Shown here piece by piece: positions 1 through 3,226 of a DNA stretch of 5,416 nucleotides. Position 1 is the first letter of the stretch, and each line of letters opens with the position of its first letter. Under the pieces are notes generated by a model. It ran no database searches, was not told where the DNA came from, and saw nothing but the letters and a program-made list of their open reading frames with translations. Position numbers and translations under genes: made by a program. Source of the stretch: Alphaproteobacteria bacterium (GTDB lineage Bacteria > Pseudomonadota > Alphaproteobacteria > UBA6615); NCBI GenBank assembly GCA_013003285.1, contig JABDJY010000137.1, forward strand, positions 1 to 5,416, read 5' to 3'.

Positions 1-413
1 GAATAATGATAGTAGCCGCCGCCATTGGCGCAGGAGCCCATGGAAATCACCCAGCGCGGCTCGGCCATCTGGTCGTAGACCTTGCGCAGGGCTGGCGCCA
101 TTTTATTGGTCAGCGTGCCGGCAACGATCATCACATCGGATTGCCGGGGGCTGGGCCGGAACACGACGCCAAAACGATCGAGGTCGTAGCGCGACGCGGC
201 AGTGTGCATCATCTCGACGGCACAACAGGCCAAGCCGAACGTCATCGGCCACATGGAGCCGGCGCGCGCCCAATTAACCACTTTATCCATCTGAGCGACG
301 ACGAAACCCTTGTCGGTCAACTCATCGGTGACCGCTTTCAAGGCAGCGTCCTGATCGGGGCCGGTCTCAAATACCGGCAGCGCACCGGTCTGGGTGTCTG
401 GCTCTACTCCCAT
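1..413 (-). CDS. nuoB: NADH-quinone oxidoreductase subunit B (NuoB), 3' end cut by window edge
   Basis: NuoB is the peripheral-arm subunit of respiratory complex I. It carries iron-sulfur cluster N2, the last electron donor to quinone, at the junction with the membrane arm. The visible part is 137 full codons. The tandem cysteines of the GLACCAVEMM motif (C63, C64) and the cysteine of SMGSCANGGGYY (C128) are three of the four expected N2 ligands. The fourth, in the usual PGCPP motif, should lie beyond the window, as should roughly 40-50 C-terminal residues. The conserved stretch RPSPRQSDVMIVAGTLTNKM (86-105) is also intact. The ATG at 413 is preceded by AAAGGAG, about 8 bases upstream and inside nuoA. 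It overlaps the nuoA stop by 10 bases (ATGGGAGTAG), which supports translational coupling. The first 35 or so residues are variable and acidic, as is usual for the family. The assignment is secure; only the C-terminus is unseen. Confidence 0.97.
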   Translation of the reverse strand, partial: MGVEPDTQTGALPVFETGPDQDAALKAVTDELTDKGFVVAQMDKVVNWARAGSMWPMTFGLACCAVEMMHTAASRYDLDRFGVVFRPSPRQSDVMIVAGTLTNKMAPALRKVYDQMAEPRWVISMGSCANGGGYYHY

Positions 414-769
414 TCGAGCGCTCCTTTACGCCATTCATAGACAAAGCCAACCGTGAGGATGCCCAAGAACACCACCATCGACCAGAAGCCGAAGACGCCA
501 ATATCTCCCAGCGTGATCGCCCAGGGGAAAAGGAAGGCGACTTCGAGATCGAAAATGATGAACAGGATGGCCACTAGATAGAAGCGAACATCGAATTTCA
601 TGCGCGCGTCATCGAAGGGTTCGAACCCGCACTCATAGGAGGAGTTCTTTTCAACATCGGGATTATTCGGCCCAACGAAGAAAGACGCCGCTACCATGAC
701 AACGGAAAGGCCAATGGCCAGGCCGAGAAAAATCAAGATCGGCAGATATTCGAGCAGCAATTGGTCCAT
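404..769 (-). CDS. nuoA: NADH-quinone oxidoreductase subunit A (NuoA)
   Basis: NuoA (ND3 homologue) is a small membrane-arm subunit of complex I next to the quinone site. The product is 121 residues with three predicted membrane helices at about 8-32, 61-83 and 92-111. The first loop holds the family's SYECGFEP motif (C47), which corresponds to the flexible ND3 loop. The second helix carries the conserved acidic residues of FDLEVAFLFPW (D74, E76). The C-terminus is the typical YEWRKGALEW. The ATG at 769 was chosen because MDQLLLEYLPILIF is a normal NuoA beginning. The frame stays open to an ATG at 889, but that extension is arginine-rich and unlike the family. The ribosome site before 769 is weak (GGCGGG region). 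The gene is the first of the nuo operon and overlaps nuoB by 10 bases. It is slightly shorter than the E. coli protein, as alphaproteobacterial versions often are. Confidence 0.96.
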   Translation of the reverse strand: MDQLLLEYLPILIFLGLAIGLSVVMVAASFFVGPNNPDVEKNSSYECGFEPFDDARMKFDVRFYLVAILFIIFDLEVAFLFPWAITLGDIGVFGFWSMVVFLGILTVGFVYEWRKGALEWE

Positions 770-860
770 CTGGCGCCCGCCATTTTTATTTGCGTTACAC
801 GTGCCCCCAGCCCTTGAGAATCGGGCCAACCAGCGCCTGCGGCGCAGCCATACACGACGT

Positions 861-899
861 TTGTTTGCTATGCAAGCCAGCCTAAGCATCTACAAACAA
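861..899 (-). other. Imperfect 39-base hairpin in the nuoA leader
   Basis: On the plus strand TTGTTTG (861-867) pairs with CAAACAA (893-899). After a small internal loop (2 bases against 3), ATGC (870-873) pairs with GCAT (886-889), closing a 12-base loop. That gives 11 base pairs in two blocks. On the minus strand it lies about 90 bases before the nuoA start. No T-run follows, so it does not look like a terminator. It could be a leader RNA structure or a protein-binding dyad. The pairing is visible in the sequence; any function is inference. Confidence 0.4.
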
Positions 900-909
900 C
901 GACGCGCCG

Positions 910-929
910 AGTCCCGCAAAACCGGGACT
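910..929 (-). other. Perfect 7-bp stem-loop upstream of nuoA
   Basis: AGTCCCG (910-916) and CGGGACT (923-929) form a perfect 7-bp, GC-rich stem around a 6-base loop. Read on the minus strand it is followed by CGGCGCGTCG and then a mixed TTGTTTG, not a clean T-tract. It is therefore a poor intrinsic terminator. It may end or pause transcripts coming from tRNA-Asp, or be part of the nuo leader together with the adjacent 39-base hairpin. Confidence 0.4.
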
Positions 930-975
930 TGCTGTGGGCTAATTTAAATCTAGTACGGACCGGTGGATGCGCCGA

Positions 976-1085
976 TCACTTCGCCTTGAGGTACATTTCA
1001 AAAGATCCGCGGCGATACGGTTCAATGCTGACTTCGGGGCCGATTTCAGGACCGATTTCGGGCGGCGGGACGATGAAGGGGGAAG
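976..1085 (-). pseudogene. Possible C-terminal gene remnant after tRNA-Asp
   Basis: From the end of tRNA-Asp the minus strand has an open frame of about 36 codons, ending in TGA at 978-976. It reads like protein: a proline-rich start, then EIGPEIGPEV, then SIEPYRRGSFEMYLKAK. The EIGP pair comes from a 12-base tandem repeat that keeps the frame. No ATG, GTG or TTG lies in frame before the methionine near the end. Upstream the frame runs into the tRNA, where it meets a TAG. It could therefore be the 3' end of a lost gene, or chance, since stop codons are rare in GC-rich DNA. I do not recognise the peptide. Confidence 0.25.
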
Positions 1086-1162
<77 letters not shown>

Positions 1163-1176
1163 AAAGAGGTGGGCGC

Positions 1177-1205
1177 TAAGTACTGCTGGGACCGGCGGGT
1201 GTCAA
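1177..1205 (-). promoter_or_regulatory. Candidate sigma70-type promoter of tRNA-Asp
   Basis: On the minus strand a perfect -35 box TTGACA (1205-1200) is followed by a 17-base spacer and TACTTA (1182-1177). The -10 box matches consensus poorly, but the -35 match, the spacing and the position are right: a start near 1170 would be about 8 bases before the mature tRNA end. The -35 box begins 29 bases after the stop codon of the preceding gene. Confidence 0.45.
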
Positions 1206-1234
1206 GGCGATGTCGCACAACAATGCAGGATGTC

Positions 1235-2242
1235 TCATATGTCCTGGAATTCGAGGCCGCTCAGCCGTTCCAGCCCGAACCCGATATCGCGGGTGATGAA
1301 GGCGATTTTTTCGGACACGTTTGAACCGGTCGATACGGATTTGCTCTGCTTCCAAGCGTCAAGTTTCACGATGATGGCGCACAGAATCGCCCCAATGTTC
1401 TCCTGATGCTCGACTATCATGCGTGACATTTTTTTATAATGCTCGGCGGATAGGTCTTCCCACATATCCACCGTGCGCACGCGAAAGAGCTCGAGAACAT
1501 TGGCGACTTCGGCGTAAAGGTCGCGAATGTGGCTGGCAATCGTGTCTATCTTTTGTGCCGCGGCCGCATGACCATTCATCTGCGGGCTATGGGCGAGGCT
1601 CCCTATATCTTCGAGAAACTCACTGAGGTCTTCGACCTTATCGTCGTGACATTTTTGGTAGAACGACAAGGACAAGAAGACATCGGCATAGTCCTCGAGG
1701 AATGTCGGTATTTGGATCAACTCGATTTCGAGTGACTTCGCCAGGCTTCTTAAATTCTGCCGGGCACTATCTGCATTGGGGTCGGTGAATAGCTTCAGAA
1801 CATCGGTAAAGGAAGTGGCCTGCACATCCGAACTGCCATAAATCTTGGCCACCAGCGGTCGAGTGAACGCCCCCATATGATCCATTAAGCTGATGGCCAT
1901 CTCATCGGAGAGCTTCAGCGCATCGACATCTTCGAGCTGGATTTTTAGCCTCCTTAGGCTAACCCTCAAACTGTAGACGTCGTAGCTGGGAAGCACCGAA
2001 AGCTTTCGGACTACCGCGAGGTCCTTGGCGCGGTCGCCGGAGAAATCGAAAGTCTTTTCCAGCCCGTCGGTGGCAATTTGTCCGCTCCCGATATTACCGT
2101 CGCGGTACAACTCAACCACGCCCTCCAACCGGGTGTTCTTGATCAGGCAGGTTTTCTGCAGGGCTTTGACCTGCAGGGGGATCATCGACAATGGCAAAAC
2201 ATGAAGGCAATCATTGTCGTTCATCTGAACTACGCTGGACAT
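1235..2242 (-). CDS. Conserved-looking protein of unknown function, 335 aa
   Basis: I do not recognise a characterised family. The 335 residues have no signal peptide or clear membrane segment, so the protein is probably cytosolic. The N-terminal third looks like a compact mixed domain, including LPLSMIPLQVKALQ (16-29), KNTRLEGVVELYRDG (35-49) and LPSYDVYSLRVSLRRL (84-99). Residues 100-335 are almost wholly helical and acidic, with heptad-like stretches (about 160-215 and 225-300). The protein ends in RLSGLEFQDI. No catalytic signature, zinc cluster or nucleotide-binding loop is visible. The ATG at 2242 was chosen; a GTG at 2251 and an ATG at 2224 in the same frame are alternatives, and none has a strong ribosome site. 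It is a lone gene between two tRNA genes. No terminator is visible before tRNA-Asp, 72 bases downstream. Codon use seems somewhat more AT-tolerant than in lon, but the frame is long and coherent, so a real gene is likely. Confidence 0.85.
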   Translation of the reverse strand: MSSVVQMNDNDCLHVLPLSMIPLQVKALQKTCLIKNTRLEGVVELYRDGNIGSGQIATDGLEKTFDFSGDRAKDLAVVRKLSVLPSYDVYSLRVSLRRLKIQLEDVDALKLSDEMAISLMDHMGAFTRPLVAKIYGSSDVQATSFTDVLKLFTDPNADSARQNLRSLAKSLEIELIQIPTFLEDYADVFLSLSFYQKCHDDKVEDLSEFLEDIGSLAHSPQMNGHAAAAQKIDTIASHIRDLYAEVANVLELFRVRTVDMWEDLSAEHYKKMSRMIVEHQENIGAILCAIIVKLDAWKQSKSVSTGSNVSEKIAFITRDIGFGLERLSGLEFQDI

Positions 2243-2348
2243 ACCTATCACTCGTAATGGTCGTTATGATTTTCCCGTTGTGAATATTGACCGGTCTTCT
2301 GCCGACCCTGTGCGCCACCCTCACCTCGAATGTTTCACGACACAAAAG

Positions 2349-2387
2349 TAGTAAGAGGAATTTCTTATTCTATTATTAATAGATAAT
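2349..2387. promoter_or_regulatory. AT-rich island with two small dyads, probable promoter/regulatory zone
   Basis: This 39-base stretch is strikingly AT-rich against its GC-rich surroundings. It contains two inverted repeats: TAAGA/TCTTA (2352-2356 and 2363-2367) and CTATT/AATAG (2370-2374 and 2378-2382), with centres about 16.5 bases apart. Minus-strand hexamers such as TAGAAT and TATTAA resemble -10 boxes, but no good -35 box is correctly spaced. It lies about 105-145 bases before the unassigned gene. A promoter or protein-binding site is inference. Confidence 0.3.
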
Positions 2388-2391
2388 CGCT

Positions 2392-2420
2392 TTGACCCGG
2401 AAATCGGATCGGCGCATATT
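2392..2420 (+). promoter_or_regulatory. Promoter-like sequence on the plus strand, facing tRNA-Val antisense
   Basis: TTGACC (2392-2397), a 17-base spacer and CATATT (2415-2420) match sigma70 consensus at 5 of 6 and 4 of 6 positions. A transcript would run rightward, antisense to tRNA-Val and then to hupB, with no plus-strand gene to serve. It is probably a chance match or an antisense or spurious start. Confidence 0.2.
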
Positions 2421-2561
2421 TCCCGATGCAATTGTAAACGCGAGGTTAACGGCGACAGGGAAGCGGGCTTGATAGCCCTCATATTGTGCAACTGTCAGCG
2501 ACGTTCCTGAACCAGGTCGAGGCAATCTGGCGAAAGTTGAGTGGTGGAAATTCACAGGAAA

Positions 2562-2637
2562 TGGTGGGCGATGACGGGCTCGAACCGCCGACCCCCTCGG
2601 TGTAAACGAGGTGCTCTTCCAGCTGAGCTAATCGCCC
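2562..2637 (-). tRNA. tRNA-Val (anticodon UAC)
   Basis: This is a complete 76-base cloverleaf with an encoded CCA (2564-2562). The acceptor stem GGGCGAT/ATCGCCC is perfect. The D-arm is GCTC/GAGC around AGCTGGAA. The anticodon stem CCTCG/CGAGG holds loop TTTACAC with anticodon TAC (plus-strand 2602-2604). The T-arm is GGCGG-TTCGAGC-CCGTC with one G-U pair, and the discriminator is A. UAC reads the GUN valine box. It follows hupB on the same strand, with the hupB terminator and a separate promoter candidate in between. Confidence 0.97.
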
Positions 2638-2646
2638 TCTAACCGA

Positions 2647-2675
2647 TTTCTATCTTCGCGCCGCCTTGCGCGCAA
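2647..2675 (-). promoter_or_regulatory. Candidate promoter of tRNA-Val
   Basis: On the minus strand TTGCGC (2675-2670), a 17-base spacer and TAGAAA (2652-2647) lie directly before the tRNA. They predict a start about 3 bases upstream of its mature 5' end. The match to consensus is partial. Position and spacing are the main support, together with the hupB terminator just upstream, which makes a separate tRNA promoter necessary. Confidence 0.35.
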
Positions 2676-2711
2676 CCCGGCCCTTGGATTGGGTTAAACA
2701 AATTCGTGCGG

Positions 2712-2749
2712 AAAATAAAACAAGCCGGCTGCGATCTAGCGCAACCGGC
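2712..2749 (-). terminator. Intrinsic terminator of hupB
   Basis: On the minus strand GCCGGTTGCG (2749-2740) and CGCAGCCGGC (2733-2724) pair as a 10-bp stem with one U-G wobble around the loop CTAGAT. The stem is followed by TTGTTTTATTTT (2723-2712). It starts 28 bases after the hupB stop and is a classical rho-independent terminator. Confidence 0.9.
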
Positions 2750-2776
2750 CTGATTTAAACTGGCGAATTTTGGTCG

Positions 2777-3049
2777 TCAGTTAACGGCTTCTTTCAACGC
2801 CTTGCCAGCCTTAAACTTCGGCTGCATGGAGGCCTTGATTTGGATGGTTTCGCCGGTCCGCGGATTGCGGCCGGTTGTCGCCTTGCGATGGGAAACCGAG
2901 AAGGTGCCGAAACCCACGAGGCGAACCTCGTTACCGCTCTGTAATGAGCCGGTAATGTTATCGAACACACTGTCGACGGCTTTAGTCGCGTCGGCTTTCG
3001 AGATGCCTGCTGAGTCTGATACAGCAGAGACTAGATCGTTTTTATTCAC
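2777..3049 (-). CDS. hupB: DNA-binding protein HU (HU-beta type)
   Basis: HU is a dimeric nucleoid protein that bends and packs DNA with little sequence preference. The 90 residues are the usual HU length. They begin MNKNDLVSAVSDSAGISK, with the two N-terminal helices at about 3-38. The core signature GFGTFSVSHRKATTGRNPRTG follows (46-66), with the arm-tip proline in R61-N62-P63 that wedges into DNA. The C-terminal KFKAGKALKEAVN helix closes the fold. The sequence fits HU rather than IHF. The start is GTG at 3049, not ATG: it gives the standard HU N-terminus and is preceded by AAGGGGG about 7 bases upstream. The gene follows lon, as it does widely in Proteobacteria. It is separated by a terminator and a promoter candidate, and it has its own terminator downstream. 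Confidence 0.97.
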   Translation of the reverse strand: MNKNDLVSAVSDSAGISKADATKAVDSVFDNITGSLQSGNEVRLVGFGTFSVSHRKATTGRNPRTGETIQIKASMQPKFKAGKALKEAVN

Positions 3050-3116
3050 TTTAGGACCCCCTTTGGGATGGTTCGCTCAATGTCTGGAGCGCTAAGCCCG
3101 AATCCAAACATTGCAG

Positions 3117-3146
3117 AGTCTAGAGCGTGGTTTTGAATCTGGTCAA
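3117..3146 (-). promoter_or_regulatory. Candidate sigma70-type promoter of hupB
   Basis: On the minus strand TTGACC (3146-3141), an 18-base spacer and TAGACT (3122-3117) match consensus at 5 of 6 and 4 of 6 positions. A start near 3110 would give a leader of about 60 bases. The -35 box begins 3 bases after the T-run of the lon terminator, so lon transcripts end just as the hupB promoter begins. Confidence 0.45.
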
Positions 3147-3149
3147 ATG

Positions 3150-3175
3150 AAAAACCCCGGAAAACCGGGGTTTTT
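3150..3175 (-). terminator. Intrinsic terminator of lon
   Basis: AAAACCCCGG (3151-3160), an AAAA loop and CCGGGGTTTT (3165-3174) form a perfect palindromic stem. On the minus strand the GC-rich core CCCCGG-TTTT-CCGGGG is followed by TTTTT (3154-3150). It lies about 50 bases after the lon stop codon. The plus strand has the same structure with its own TTTTT, so it could stop transcripts in both directions. Confidence 0.93.
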
Positions 3176-3226
3176 AGCGGTATCTATGAAACGACTCGGA
3201 AAAAAATGTGGGCAATCCGGTTTCTT

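Larger units (their letters stand above)
770..1085 (-). other. Leader/intergenic region between tRNA-Asp and nuoA
   Basis: This is 316 bases without an established gene. It holds two consecutive hairpins (861-899 and 910-929) and a protein-like open stretch ending at 976. A short AT-rich segment lies at 939-956, containing TTTAAAT. A very weak promoter candidate reads -35 TTGCAT (875-870), a 17-base spacer and -10 TATGGC (852-847) on the minus strand. It matches consensus at only 3 of 6 positions in each box. No convincing nuo promoter and no intrinsic terminator with a T-run after tRNA-Asp is visible. The nuo transcript may therefore begin in here or continue from the tRNA-Asp unit. Confidence 0.5.
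2243..2561. other. Intergenic region between tRNA-Val and the unassigned gene
   Basis: About 320 bases without an established gene. It holds an AT-rich dyad island (2349-2387), an 8-base palindrome GACCGGTC (2289-2296) and a small hairpin GGGCT-TGAT-AGCCC (2465-2478) that lacks a T-run. A plus-strand promoter-like pair sits at 2392-2420. The promoter of the unassigned gene should lie here. The AT-rich island is the best place for it, but I cannot fix its -35 and -10 boxes. No intrinsic terminator for tRNA-Val is evident. Confidence 0.5.

Noticed and set aside
6..440. A 144-residue plus-strand frame opposite nuoB
   Set aside because: It is a shadow of the clearly identified nuoB coding strand.
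2243..2251. GTG at 2251 as the start of the unassigned gene
   Set aside because: It is possible, but ATG at 2242 is the more usual codon and has a GAG element about 8 bases upstream. The difference is three residues.
2465..2478. GGGCT-TGAT-AGCCC hairpin as terminator of tRNA-Val
   Set aside because: The stem is only 5 bp, no T-run follows on the minus strand, and it lies more than 80 bases after the tRNA.
2321..2482. A 53-residue minus-strand open frame starting at an ATG at 2482
   Set aside because: It has no ribosome site, uses rare AT-rich codons, crosses the AT-rich dyad island and shows no recognisable features. It is probably chance.
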